Below are positions 23,572-34,682 of a stretch of DNA of 64,000 nucleotides, piece after piece. The stretch comes from Symsagittifera roscoffensis. Lineage: Eukaryota > Xenacoelomorpha > Acoela > Convolutidae. A program made the position numbers and the translations under genes. The notes beneath the pieces are model-generated. The model saw only the letters and a program-made list of their open reading frames with translations, did not search any database and was not told where the DNA came from. Position 1 is the first letter of the stretch; each line of letters begins with the position of its first letter. Location of the stretch: NCBI RefSeq assembly GCF_963678635.1, contig NC_087071.1, positions 2,532,537 to 2,596,536 on the forward strand. Reading direction: 5' to 3'.

Positions 23572-24505
23572 GTAGTCATGATGTCGTAAAAACACACAGG
23601 AACGCCATAAAAACACTATGTAACAGTCGCCTACTTCGATCACATATGAGGCTTAAGAAAAATAGGCCCTATAACCATTGGCTCAAGAGTCAGGGACACT
23701 ATCTCTTGTGTTTCCCTACCTCAAAACGGTCGGAGCCAATTCGGTTCACTTGCGACATGAGACTAAAACCCGTTAAAGGCCACTACCGAATTACCGCCCC
23801 ACTCTAGAAAATAAGAACGTCCCCATTAGGTCTCAAAATACCCAAAATACGCGAACGCCGTTAAAAACAGGGTAGGAACAATCCGTACAGTAACTTTTTG
23901 TTAGACAGTGGAAATTTGATCCATTTCAGATAGATCAACCTAAAATTCACCTTTTATCAACATAACAATCATAAAACACACTCAAGAAAATTAAATTGTG
24001 TACTCAAATACCAGCACACTCGAGAATTAGAGGTAATTAAACTAGTAAGTAACTCTAGAATTATTGGGTAATTAAGTTTAACTCGAGAAGTTTGTAATGA
24101 ATCAGTTTTAGCTCAAGAAATAAGTTTTTGGTCTGGACCATTGGGAGACTTCGGTTGTCTACCTTTCCACTTAAGGTTCACTCTGATCCACTTGAATTTA
24201 CTCTCGCTTCACTGTTGATTACTTTCTGTTTTCTGTCAAGGATAAGACAGCTCTACTCTCATGCTATTGAGATGTCGGCAATTGCGAAAAGCAATTTCCC
24301 GCTGTTTTTATTTGCCACTTTCCCGCGATTGTAATTCGGTCATTCTGATTTTATTTCTGATATTTTCAGTTTTCGCGAGAAAGTTGAGCATGACATGTGC
24401 AATTCGAATTTTTAAAAAATTGAATTTGACCCCAAAATCATGTTTTCTCCACATTGCTCAAGGTCAATCTTCCAAAAATGACCGACTGGCATAGAACGTT
24501 TAGAT

Positions 24506-25236
24506 ATAAGTCAATCTACCAAATTAAACGAACAATTATCAATTAGCAATATCATACATGAATCGAAACAATTTTTTTTTAACAAAAATTCCTTTTTTGA
24601 ATTCAACCAGTACAGAAACAATGATTCAATAGCCAACTCTTATTGAATAAAATTATTCTAATTTTTATAGAAATTGATCATGTTCAAATAACTGAAATCG
24701 ATATTAATAAAACAATCACTGAAAACACTCTTCAAACAACCGCAAAAGAAACAATTCAACTAATCGGAATAAGAATCCTTAAACATTAGATCCAAAAAAT
24801 ATTCAAGTAACAAACCATTTAATAAAAATTATAATAAAAGATCTCGTGAAAACTCGAAAAAACCGAGACATAGGGACAAAAGCTACTAAAACAGATAGCG
24901 AAAATATTCACAATTGCCACTTCGAAAAACTCACAGTGTTTAAATAGGCAGAACTATAACTAATAAAGCAGCACATCTAAACATCAAAGACAAACGAATA
25001 AAATACAAATTACATAGTGAACAATCCCAGACCCATCAGGAGTAGATAATACGAAAACTTTAGAAAAGCAATTATAATATAAATACTGTGTAATAACAGA
25101 TGATAAAAAGGAACCAGATTAGTTATTAAAATGTCGAAAAAAGAACACAAATATATAACTCCAATTAACTCTGACCATTATCAAAATGATTATCCCAACT
25201 CTAATATTACCTACTATTATTGATCAAACAACCAAA
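24506..25236 (+). mobile_element. Ty3/gypsy remnant, block 6: protease-RT linker, nucleocapsid, protease start
   Basis: Resumes at tcaatctaccaaattaaacg, which matches the protease-RT linker at 19627. It then repeats the nucleocapsid (about 24745) and protease start (25156) order before module M copy 5. No intact frame. Confidence 0.55.
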
Positions 25237-25625
25237 ATCTTTATGAAAATAGAAAAAGCAATTTTTCATTTATGAAAATGTATGATAAGCTTTTTTTTCC
25301 TTAACATGAAATTGAATGGTAATCAATTTTCCCATAAATGAAAATACAAAAAAAAACTGTCTCGATTTTGCTTTGTGTTCCATCGTAAACACTAACCAAG
25401 GATGTTTTTGGCATAAAAAATTCCAAAGTGTAGTAGCTGGCTGTTACCACGCAGATAAACTGCAGTTGGTGCTTTTGAATTACATGTCAAAAATAATAGT
25501 TTTTGTATATGGCTAGATAGTTTTGAGTATGAAAATTTTGATCGTTGAGAAAAAAAGCATTCATTTTTTAAAATTCATCTTCATCTTAGCATGAAACATT
25601 AAAATCTCAATGCTTAGAAAAATAC
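25237..25625 (+). repeat. Module M, copy 5 (5'-truncated)
   Basis: Starts part-way into the module (tttatgaaaatagaaaaagc) directly after the protease fragment (accaaaatc). It is most similar to copy 4: both carry gcataaaaaattccaaagtg and both are followed by the ttcttgtgatttttgg gag extension. Confidence 0.65.
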
Positions 25626-26814
25626 CTTTTCTTGTGATTTTTGGAATTTTTGTGATTTCCGCAAACTCATTGACAAACTAGAAAAAACAGAGGTCACAAT
25701 TAATCTGGAAGAAACAGAAAATTAAAAACTACCTTCAGAAATACTCATGCATGTACGTTCGCATAAATAGCAATCAAGACTTCGGTATTGAATTAGTAGG
25801 AAAAATCACTCAAATTCATAATATTTACAAAAAGAACCAGAAGTTTAAAGGATAACCCTCATTCAAAAAAAGTTTAATTTTTGCGGCAGAAACGAAAAAA
25901 AATATAACTGATGGCACACAAAAGCAAAAAAAAAACTTAATTAAATTGACCGCAACAACATTAAAAACCAAATAAACTTAAGCCTTTTTACCAATCATAA
26001 AAAAATTACCAAACAAAAATATTCAGTGATAACAGTTCAAGAAAACCGCTCCCACCTAGCTTAAACTATAGCAGATCACCATAATCATACTCCAACAATT
26101 TTTGTGGACAATCCACGCATATACAAAATGCAAAGGTATTTTCACAACATAAATATAGTCTTTCAAATAGTCAAACCAGCCAGTACAGAAACAAACAGAT
26201 CTCATGAAAACTCGATAAAATCTAGACCTAGGGATAGCGAAAGAAACAATTCAACTAATCGGAATAAGAAATCCTTAAACATTAGATCCCAAAACTACTC
26301 AAGTAACAAACCATTTGATAAAAGTATAATAACAGATCCCTCGTGAATACTCGCAAAAGTCTAGACCTAGAGACAAAAACTACTGAAACAGATAGCGAAA
26401 ATTTTCACAATCTTCACATAAAAAAACTCAGTGTTTAAATAGACAAAATCATAACTAATAAAGCAGTACACCTAAACATCAACGACAAACAAATCAAATA
26501 CAAATTACTTAGTGAATAATCCCAGACCCATCAGGAATAGATAACACGGAAACTTTAGAAATTCAATTATAATATAAATACTGTGTAATAACAGATGATA
26601 AAAAGGAACCACATTAGTTATTAAAATGTTGAAAAAAGAACACAAATATAAAACTCCCATTAACTCTGACCATTATCAAAATGATTATCTTAACTCAAAA
26701 ATTAAAATTACCTACTATGATTGATCAAACAACCAAAATAATTTATACCCCACATATGGTGGAAAATCAAGCAAACATGAACAATATATAAATCAAAAGA
26801 CGACACCAAAAACA
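25626..26814 (+). mobile_element. Ty3/gypsy remnant: gag to protease start, block 7
   Basis: Gag 5' portion with the IDKLEKTE-type segment, then sequence nearly identical to block 1 from about 25850 (against about 11395) to 26715, including the nucleocapsid ORF at 26104-26346. It is a copy of block 1 14.46 kb away, more alike than most copies in between. Confidence 0.6.
26104..26346 (+). pseudogene. Ty3/gypsy nucleocapsid-like fragment, third copy
   Basis: 80 codons identical to 11648-11887 until a one-base deletion in the aaaaag run (gataaaagtat against gataaaaagtat) shifts the frame. It demonstrates recent block 1/block 7 exchange followed by decay. Confidence 0.5.
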
Positions 26815-27500
26815 AATTGAATTATTTGTTGATATTTGTTTTGCCTATTTTAGTTGAGTTGTTAATCCGAATTTCTGAAGCTAGGTTCAAATGTAAAACT
26901 AAATCTCATCTCAAAAAATGTTTTCTTAAGAGTGAGGGAAAAAGGTATTATGAAAAAATCTTATCATAGTTTTTCATTCTTTTTCCTACATAAAAATAAA
27001 TTAATAAAATAGCAGCAAGTACTTTTTCCATACTATGAAAAACTATAATATGCATTTCTTGCAACAGTTTGGAATCAAAAAACAAATGTTTTGCCATACT
27101 TTTTATCACAAATTTCGTTATGCAAAAAGAAAAAGCAATTTTCCCTTTATGAAAATGTATGATAATCATTTTTTCCTTACTATGAAATCGTATGGTAATC
27201 AATTTTCCCATAAATGAAACTACAAAAAAAACTGTCTTGATTTTTCTTTGTGTTTCATCGTAAACACTAACCAAGGATATTTTTTTCATAGAAAATTCCA
27301 AAGTGTAATAGCTGGCTGTTACCACGCAGATGAACTGCAGTTGGTGCTTTTGATTTTTATGCCAAAAATAAGACTTTTTGTATATGGCTAGATAATTTTC
27401 AGTATGAAAATTTTGATCGTTGAGAAAAAAGCATTCAATTTTTAAAATTTATCTTCATCTTAGCATGAAACATTAAAATCACAATGCTTAGAAAAATACA
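26815..27500 (+). repeat. Module M, copy 6 (full length)
   Basis: Full module preceding the most complete Ty3 copy. Its position just before gag could suggest an LTR/leader, but elsewhere the module sits in the middle of gag-protease sequence and has no matching copy at the 3' end of the element. Confidence 0.65.
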
Positions 27501-27662
27501 CTATTGAATTAGCAGGAAAAGTCACTCAAATTCATATTATTTACAAAAAGAACCAGAAGATAACCCTCATTCAAAATATGTTAAATTTTTGCGGCAGAAA
27601 CGAAAAGAATATAACTGATGGCTACAAAAGCAAAAAAAAATAATTAAATTGATCGCCACAAC

Positions 27663-27929
27663 ATGAAAAACCAAATAAACCTAAGCCTTTTTACCAATCA
27701 TGAAAAAAATTCCCAAACAAAATTATTCAAAGTGATAACAGTTCAAGAAAACCGCCCCCGCCTAGCTGAAGTTATAACAGGTCACCATTATCATACTCCA
27801 ACAATTTTTGTGGACAATCCCGAGATAGACAAAATGCAAAAAGTTTTTCACAAATTAGATATAGTCTTTCAAATAGTCAAATCAACCGTTGTAGAAACAA
27901 TGATTCAAAAGCCAACTCTTATAGAATAA
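27663..27929 (+). pseudogene. Ty3/gypsy gag fragment of copy 1
   Basis: 88 codons (MKNQINLSLFTNHEKNSQTK, then VDNPEIDKMQKVFHKLDIVF). It keeps the same gag segment as the tandem units upstream and lies in the expected place before nucleocapsid and protease. Stop after PTLIE. Confidence 0.5.
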
Positions 27930-28439
27930 AATTATTCTAATTTTTATAGAAATCGATCATATTCAAATAACTGAAACCGATATCAATAAAACGGTTGCTA
28001 AAGACTTTCTTTGAACAACCGCAAACGAAACAATTCATCTAATTGGAATAAGAAAACCTTAAATATTAGATCCCTAAAGTACTCAAATAACAAACCATTT
28101 AATAAAAATTATATTAACAGACCTCGTGAAAACTCGAATAAATCTAGACTTAGTAAGAGAAGCTGCTAAAACAGATAGCGAAAACATTTACAATTGCAAC
28201 ATCAAAAACTCACAGTGTTTAGATAGACAGAATCATAACTAATAAAGCAGTACACCTAAACATCAATGACAAACAAATCAAATACAAACTAAATAGTGAA
28301 AAATCCCAGACCCATCAGGAGTAGATAACACGCAAACTTTAGAAATGCAATTATAATAAAAATACTGTTTAATAACAGACGATAAGAAGGAACCACATTA
28401 GTTATTAAAATGTTAAAATGTTGAAAAAAGAACACAAAT

Positions 28440-29060
28440 ATGAAACTCCCATTAACGCTGACCGTTATGAAAAGGATCAATCTAACTCAAATATTTTCTA
28501 CTATCATTGATCAAACAACCAAAATATTTTGTACCCCACATATGGTGGATAATCAAGCAAACATGGACAATATATATCAAAAGACAACACCAAAAGACAA
28601 AAGGAGAAAAAGCTTGGTTAACCCCATTTAAGTTTAGAAAGCTATGAGAAAAACAATTCTCATCCACCAGACCTTGAATTAGATTTTTAAATAGATTCAG
28701 GAGCACCACAAATTTTATCAATGTTATTCCATGGAATGAAATATATACATTACAACCAAAACACCCACTTTTCAAAGCAAACTAGCCACAGCAAATGGCA
28801 CAAGTTTAATGAATTATGGTAAAGTAAATTATCCCCCTCATACCAACAAGAACGATGGAACAAAATAAACATCTTCCAAAAAAACTTCCAAACAATTTTT
28901 ATGTTACAGATATGAAAAACAATATAATAAGTATGCCATTTACTACTAAATATATACCAATCAACTGTTTTTCTAAATAGAAGTTTTTAAATCAGAGATG
29001 AGTACAAAAGAGCAAACAAAAACTTTTCAACATTTTTCCAAAGATTTAATAAACAAACTC
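28440..29060 (+). pseudogene. Ty3/gypsy aspartic protease region
   Basis: The readable flap-region segment TFQSKLATANGTSLMNYG (about 28767-28820) matches the conserved ANGTxL...G of Ty3/gypsy retropepsins. The N-terminal catalytic D-T/S-G is not recognisable in any frame I read, and stops interrupt the region. Its place between nucleocapsid and RT fits a protease that would cleave Gag-Pol. Equivalent partial copies lie at 13614-14330 and 18648-19330. Confidence 0.55.
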
Positions 29061-29639
29061 CATACTTATCAAAAGTTATCTTTTTTTACAACCAACAACG
29101 TGACCAATTAAAACTTTTAGTTGGACCTGTTTGGAATTTTTCAATCAACTAAGTTCATCAGTTTGAGAACGATCAAAACACACAAAATTTATACAAGTCT
29201 GACCTTAATTTCAGACGGATTCACAAACTCTTTAGAGTAACAATCACATTCTTTTAACATGCAAAGCAAACAAATACAGACGTAATCGAATTGGATGTAT
29301 ACAAAAATTCTCTATGCAAAATGACACATCCTCTTGGGTTAAAAGGATATTGCGAAACCAACGCTACAGTTTATCCTACTCAAAAAATGTAAACAGAGTA
29401 AATACTTTTCAAAAAAATTTTAGTCAACCTACCAAATTAAACGAACAATTATCAATAAGCAATATTATACATGAATCGAAACAAAATTTTTTTTACCGGA
29501 AATTCCTTTTTTCAATTCCCCATTTGAAATTTCAAAATAAACAATTTAGGAACTTGACAACTCTCACAAAAACTTGAAAAGAATTTGAACAACTAGAAAA
29601 AATTTTTCAAAAAAACCTATGGCTTAAACAACATCAAAG

Positions 29640-30330
29640 TTTGATGTCGGTAACATATATTCACCAGTACATCTCGCATCTGAACACGAAGCTGTTTACA
29701 AAAACGAACGCGCAAGTCAAGATCCAATACAATTACAAGACAGGGTAAGCATCCCTCTAGATTTTTTAAAGGAATACGTAACTATTTCGATAGTCATTAA
29801 AAATATTAAGCAGAAGGCATTATTTTTTAACTCACTATTCTCACAAGAAGCGAATCTCTTAAGATATTATTAGATGCAAGATGTTTAAAGTTTATATTTG
29901 ATGAATCAAAACGAAACTGACCCATGGAACCAGTACAAGCACTTATTCCATAAAAACGGACGAAATTAGACACCAGCAGATATGGTAAGCGCAAATGATC
30001 AAAAGCATCGTGATGAAAAATCACACCGATCAACACAACTTGTCATTGGAAACCAACACTATGATTTTAATAGATTACTCTATGGTATCTCGATATGACC
30101 AGCAGCCTTTCCTGCATTATTGAGTTAAATTTTTAGACCACTAATCCTAAGTAAAATTTTGTCTCATACTTAGATAATATTGTCATACAATTGCGAAAAA
30201 AACAGAAATTTTTCGAATTTCAACATAAAAATCATCAATTTTCGATAAATGAAAAGAATAAAGTAGCCCCAGATAAATCACATTTTTGCCATCCGTGTAA
30301 ATTTTTTCGGACAAATTAATAAAGGAACAA
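29640..30330 (+). pseudogene. Ty3/gypsy reverse transcriptase, copy 1
   Basis: Recognisable RT landmarks in order, spread over more than one frame: a pre-RT segment (DVGNIYSPVHLASEHEAVY, about 29643), LLDARCLKFIFDESK with a stop just after (about 29870), FNRLLYGIS (about 30065), the active-site loop reading SYLDN (about 30155) where YxDD is expected, and KVAPDKSHF (about 30255). The second catalytic aspartate is replaced by Asn here and by Lys in copies 2 and 3, so polymerase function is lost in all. Stops fall at sites where the family usually has Trp or Gly. Confidence 0.8.
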
Positions 30331-30960
30331 CAGTTACAACCCTGAAATCAGGAACAAACCCAAGTTCAAAACCTCAACCACCAACTAACAAAGGGAAAAT
30401 ACATGAAAACTTTCTGAAGTTAAATTTTTATCTTAGAACATTTAGAGACATAATACGTCAACAAAACAGTTTTGAATGGACCCTAGAACATCAAAAACAT
30501 TTCAATGAAATCAAAACACTTCTCAGCGACGAAATACCAAACCTATCCCAGACCTATCAAGTCAACGGTTTTATGCATTTTGGTACGCTTCCAATTTTGG
30601 AATTGGCCCAGCCATTTTACTATCACATCAAGGCATTAATAAAATGAACTTGATATCAACAAACTCAAGACTTTTAACACTAGCTGAACTCAGACTCTTT
30701 ACACCTATGAGAGAGTGTACAGCTATAATACATACATTGACAGAATATAAATGTTCAATCCTTTGATCAAAATATCAAACACCTTTTTTAACCGATTACA
30801 AGCAAATTATCTTTCTCTTTACCCAAAAAACTTGTCTTATTTATACAGTATATAGAGTTCAACTAAAAATTTTCTCAAACCTATTTGTATTTTAGACAGC
30901 AAGCACAAATCTTGATTTATCAGACTCAATTAGAACTACACCACCAGGACTGCTGGCACG
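30331..30960 (+). pseudogene. Ty3/gypsy RT thumb/connection and RNase H, copy 1
   Basis: Readable pieces: PTNKGKIHENFLKLNFYL and FEWTLEHQKHFNEIKTLL (RT thumb to tether), a broken region where the first RNase H aspartate should lie, then LTLAELRLFTPMRECTAII (about 30680; RNase H helix with the catalytic Glu) and LTDYKQIIFLF (about 30790; Asp retained). A TAG interrupts VF-TASTNLDLPDSIR near 30893. The 134-codon ORF 37129-37533 is the same region in copy 2. Confidence 0.75.
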
Positions 30961-31380
30961 AAAAAAAAATCGAAAACTGCAAAACAAAAAAGACGAAAGA
31001 TCACGTTTGAAGATTATCATTTTTCTTGCTAAAGACAAAACATCAGCATGATTAGAAGGAAAAACCGCAGCCAAAACTAACTCTGATAACAAACAGATCA
31101 ATCACCTAGAAAATTTTGCTATTTTTTAAGATTACCAAAACAACTACGAAAGTCACAGACTAAGAAAATACTTATTGGAACCTATACCATAATCTTAATG
31201 GATAAAAACAAAACACAAATAAAAATAAATAAACAAACCCACAACGCAATAAATCATTTGCCATGATAGAAAAGAAAGACCTGATAGATACATTCAAATT
31301 AGCAGGACCGTTTTACAATAACAAAAACAAAATATAGAGAAAATATTTCGTTCAAAAGACTCATTATATAAAATACCTTC
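30961..31380 (+). other. Ty3/gypsy RNase H-integrase linker
   Basis: A-rich decayed pol sequence between RNase H and integrase. No motif can be named and no other gene is seen. Confidence 0.4.
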
Positions 31381-32130
31381 ATCAAAACAGGAAGTTGCCA
31401 TGTCCAGTTAACCTGATAAAGGACCTAATCAAAAATTGTCACTAACTTGGTGTCGTAATACGCGAATTAAAAGCTTGGCTTAAATACAAAACTCAGCCCG
31501 AAAAAGACGATATCACCGTTTTAGAAAACGAAACCTTACCAGATGTTTTCGTAAAACTAACAAAACTTCATTAAATCAAAACATATATTTACTGGACTCA
31601 AAACACAGTCACAAAACTACCCTGTCTAACACTAAAAGTTTTTTAATAGCTTTTCACACAACAAACTCCTTAAGTACAAAAGGACGTATTAGATAAAAAA
31701 AAAGATCCCTTTTTTCCGCACGCACCAATATGGATCAAAGTGCTCTGCAATGACTGTCTCACGCGTCAACTGAAAAAATCCTTTCCCTATCCAAGACAAA
31801 TTTCAGAAAAAAACACTTCACATGACCACATTTAAATTTTAATAACAGAATCTCCTTCGATACAAAAGGCCTTTTATCACCATTCGCTCAAAAAACTCAT
31901 ATGTAATGGTCAATTTAGACGCATTTAAACATCACCTATCACAAAACTTTGTCTCATACAACAAGGCTTGTGATGCATACGTAACACTTTATGAACATTG
32001 GCTGGCAAAATTTGGATTAACCGAAATCCTTGTTACTGTTAACTGAACAGAAACTGATAAAAATAGTGAAATAATCACCTTATGTCATTTATATATTATA
32101 GAATGTTTAAGAATAAACACAAGTCATTAA
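31381..32130 (+). pseudogene. Ty3/gypsy integrase, copy 1
   Basis: Zinc-binding domain remnant (HAPIWIKVLCNDCLTRQ, about 31722; CxxC kept), then the catalytic core: ISFDTKGLLSPF (about 31854; first Asp kept), MVNLDAFKHHLS (31904), YEHWLAKFGLTEILVTVN (about 31991). The second catalytic Asp before N-G-T is Val and the Gly codon is a stop. About 400 bp encoding the third catalytic residue is deleted (present only in copy 3). Function is lost. Confidence 0.8.
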
Positions 32131-34250
32131 TGACTTTCTACCGTTTTACCCAAAATAATACGCTCTTCGTGGAAACAATGATCCTAATATACCTGATATT
32201 TTAAACGAACTACCACAATCAGCAAACAAATTAACAAAAAGCATACCAGAAAAACGCTCTAGAAATCCCCAATCAAAACAAAGAACAAATCGTAACTTAC
32301 AAGACAAGGCTCTAATATCCGAAATAAAAAATTTTTTTTAACGCCAATCGTCTCCTTGAGGAAATTAACCAGGGAAAAATTGGAAGTTTTTTGTCCCCCA
32401 ATCTAAGATATTAAAAAAAATTGACTTTTAGCAAGCTTCTAATTAACTACACACTCTTTAAGGATCTTCGAACAACGAATTTTCACCACGTATTTGAAAA
32501 ACAATTCAAAAAACTTTTCTTCAAAATTTAGGGTACAATTTTTATTATTTCTACTTCTCAGAAGTAATCATCCCACAACTAACCAATCATATCACTTGAG
32601 ACTGTCTCACACTATATTCAGCACCACTGCTACTATTAGCCGACATAACTCCAATTGGAATTAGAACTAAAACTCTAACTCAGATACTCTCAGGTCAAAA
32701 AAAGCAATTTCCTAATATTTGACAACCTATATAAATACCATATAAAAGTTACAGCCCCCTTCTATCATTCAATAATAACATCAACGTTATTGAGTACAAT
32801 TAGATTCCGACACTCACCAGAAGAAAAATGATAAATTAGCCTAAATGAAAAACATTATGATATCAATCAGCTTAAAGACGGCCCACTCCACCAGAAACCC
32901 TGATGATCACGTAAACAAAAACAAAATATGCAACCTTGTTCTCAAAACTCCGGGCTTCCCTTCTTCCAAACCCCTTCATACCCAACTCATTTGTCAAAAA
33001 TCAATAAATTATTCAACTTTACGCAAAATAATTTTAAAAAAATGAAACTACTCGGAAAGCACATCAGTTTTGAATATTCACCTTGAACTCAGTTGTACGA
33101 CTTCTTAAAACATTTCTATCTATTTTTTTCGCTAAAGGACATTTTAGAGTTTATCAAAATCATATTCAAAATTTTTGCATACCTTTTCTGATTTTTTGTT
33201 CCCTAAGCCTACACTTCTTTTTCCCAAAAAATCGACAGCCTAACAAAGTACGACAAAAAATTCTATGATAAAAAAATTTTTTGTCATCTTTATTTTCTAA
33301 TTGTAATAACTATCTAATCCTGACTCTTTACAAATGTCTCAAGAAAGCAACATACTTTTGTCATCTCTTTTTTCTAATTGTAATAGCTATCTAATCGTGA
33401 CCCTTTATAAGTGTCTCAAGAAGGCAGCAATTGAATTTACCAAGAAAGTTCTTTTTAATAAACAAAATGACGGAGTTCTAGATCAAAAAACAAAATTATT
33501 GTCTCAACTTCGACAAAAAATTCCTCAACTACACATTCTTCCCAGATACCCCAGTCAGCACCTAAAACAAACTTTTCAAACCAGACTCAAACATTTACTC
33601 AATTAAGTTCTTAACACTTTTAAACAAAGTAAGGCACCATTGTCGGAACAAATAACTTCAGCCCGCCGTTACGCTCCCCTAAGTGAACCACAGTACAAAC
33701 AACATGTAACCTTTGTCCATCCTTACAAAAAAACGTCAACCGAATAAGACATCAAAGTAAAAAGCAAAACTCAACTACCACAAAAGCTCGACAAAACCTC
33801 AGCCGCGACGACATAGAACTCTAATACTCACCGCGAGTCCAATTCGACATACTATCCTTACCAACATCAACTCATTTGGATCTTTCAAGCAACACAATAA
33901 AAAGCAAACCTCCAACTGTAAGCTTAAAACTACAACAAACTACACCATCGGATTTCTATAAGCCCTATACATCATCAGATTACATAGGCTCAGCACATCT
34001 TCTGAACAATTGATAGAACACCAATTCAAACCCAACTTCTTCGCAAGGGCTCCCGCATTGGTTGAACTTGTATTTTACTCGACGCGAACTAAATCCTGTA
34101 TACAAACCAATAAATTTTTCCCCAGATCCAACCTCATCATTGCCAGAAAAACTTTACCCCGTCAATACCTTCAGTAACAGGTATTTGATCAGCAATTAAT
34201 TTTCCAACAAATTTTCCACAACATAGAAGCGATAGATAACAAGACTTACG
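32131..34250 (+). pseudogene. Ty3/gypsy post-integrase region and C-terminal tail, copy 1
   Basis: Decayed but readable in plus-strand patches: LRQSSPL-type polar sequence, YFSEVIIPQLTNHIT with a stop, SAPLLLLADITPIGI (about 32622), then ORFs 32845-33045, 33083-33268 and 33334-33606 (hydrophobic LLSSLFSNCNSYLIVTLY followed by a basic tail). A Ser/Thr/Pro/Gln-rich tail comes last. This could be the end of pol or an env-like third ORF with a membrane anchor; neither is proven. The same tail recurs in copy 3 and the tandem units near 48, 52 and 54 kb. Confidence 0.45.
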
Positions 34251-34682
34251 GAAGACCAGTAAGTCTCTACGCCTGCGCGCTCAATCTCCGTAAACTAGAT
34301 AAAACGACTCGGAAAATAATGTTCAACTCGTATTCCTGGCAATACAGACATTCATCGTCACTAATTTATAAATAAGACAAAAACGCACATAACTCATGTC
34401 CATAATTTCAACAATTTTTAGCTCCAACGAACAAATTGGCGCAAGCTAGCCACAAGAACTTGTCGGTAATGTCCTTGAGACTTATTTAAGGCTGAATTAG
34501 GACCAAAAACAGTTATAAGAGGACATAACACCCTTTATTAGTACATTAATACATGGGCAGGTGGGGGACTCGAACCTACGTCAACTGTCATCTCTCTAGT
34601 TAGCGTTACTGTAGCTTGGGCCGCTCGGCCAACTGTTTTTGTTGTATGTATATATACTCTGTTTTGTATTTGAGTTGAAACA
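34251..34682 (-). mobile_element. BEL/Pao LTR (inner edge defined), copy 1
   Basis: The minus-strand LTR should begin at 34682 (TGTTTCAACTC), just after a polypurine tract (AAGGGGGGAGGA, 34683-34694) that follows the end of pol. Inside are a TATA-like tatatata (about 34651-34658), the tRNA-like segment (34554-34638) and AATAAA (about 34535). The outer end is unknown; the boundary given is where plus-strand Ty3-like coding traces stop. Confidence 0.55.
34554..34638 (-). other. tRNA-Leu/Ser-like sequence in BEL/Pao LTR, copy 1
   Basis: The minus strand reads AAACAGT then TGGCCGAGCGG (A box, D arm), a decayed anticodon arm, then GGTTCGAGTCC (exact B box, T arm) and CCCACCTGCCCA. This resembles the end of animal tRNA-Leu. 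Acceptor pairing is largely lost (CAG/CTG remains), so it is not a functional tRNA. All seven LTR copies in the window contain it. Confidence 0.65.

Larger units (their letters stand above)
22318..24505. other. Compositionally distinct island, probably an unrelated insertion
   Basis: Flanks on both sides are Ty3 remnant, but here G and C are much more frequent and no sequence is shared with the array. It replaces roughly the segment equivalent to 18740-19620, so it is a substitution, not a simple insertion. Internal features: an imperfect direct repeat (gcttgtgcaaaaac at 22339 and 22829), a tandem repeat of about 75 bp around 23010-23130 (tcctagtggttcagc), a C-rich tract (22673-22757) and a tRNA B-box match at 23561. 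Small ORFs have no recognisable product. It could be LTR/leader sequence of another retroelement or a SINE-like repeat; I cannot decide. Confidence 0.45.
27501..34250 (+). mobile_element. Ty3/gypsy element, copy 1 (most complete, defective)
   Basis: Domains in standard Ty3/gypsy order: gag (27663), nucleocapsid-like (28020), protease (28440), RT (about 29640), RNase H (about 30340), integrase (about 31400), then a post-integrase region and a Ser/Pro-rich tail (to about 34.2 kb). The RT/RNase H/integrase order distinguishes it from copia. No LTRs are identified. Every domain carries stops and indels, and the key RT and integrase residues are changed. It runs into an antisense BEL/Pao LTR at its 3' end. 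Confidence 0.75.

Noticed and set aside
12286-27217. Repeated 60-codon ORF (KNYNMHFLQQFGIKKQMF...) as a small gene family
   Set aside because: It is open on both strands, lies wholly in module M's internal repeats, and is broken in two of the copies (20.66 kb and 25.24 kb). It is better explained as noncoding repeat.
29314-29577. 87-codon ORF as an independent gene
   Set aside because: It lies exactly between protease and RT of the Ty3 copy and matches the same linker in other copies (14480-14680, 19520-19720).
34554-34638. Functional tRNA gene
   Set aside because: A and B boxes are present, but acceptor pairing is mostly lost, the anticodon-loop U33 is missing, and copies vary. It is tRNA-derived at most.
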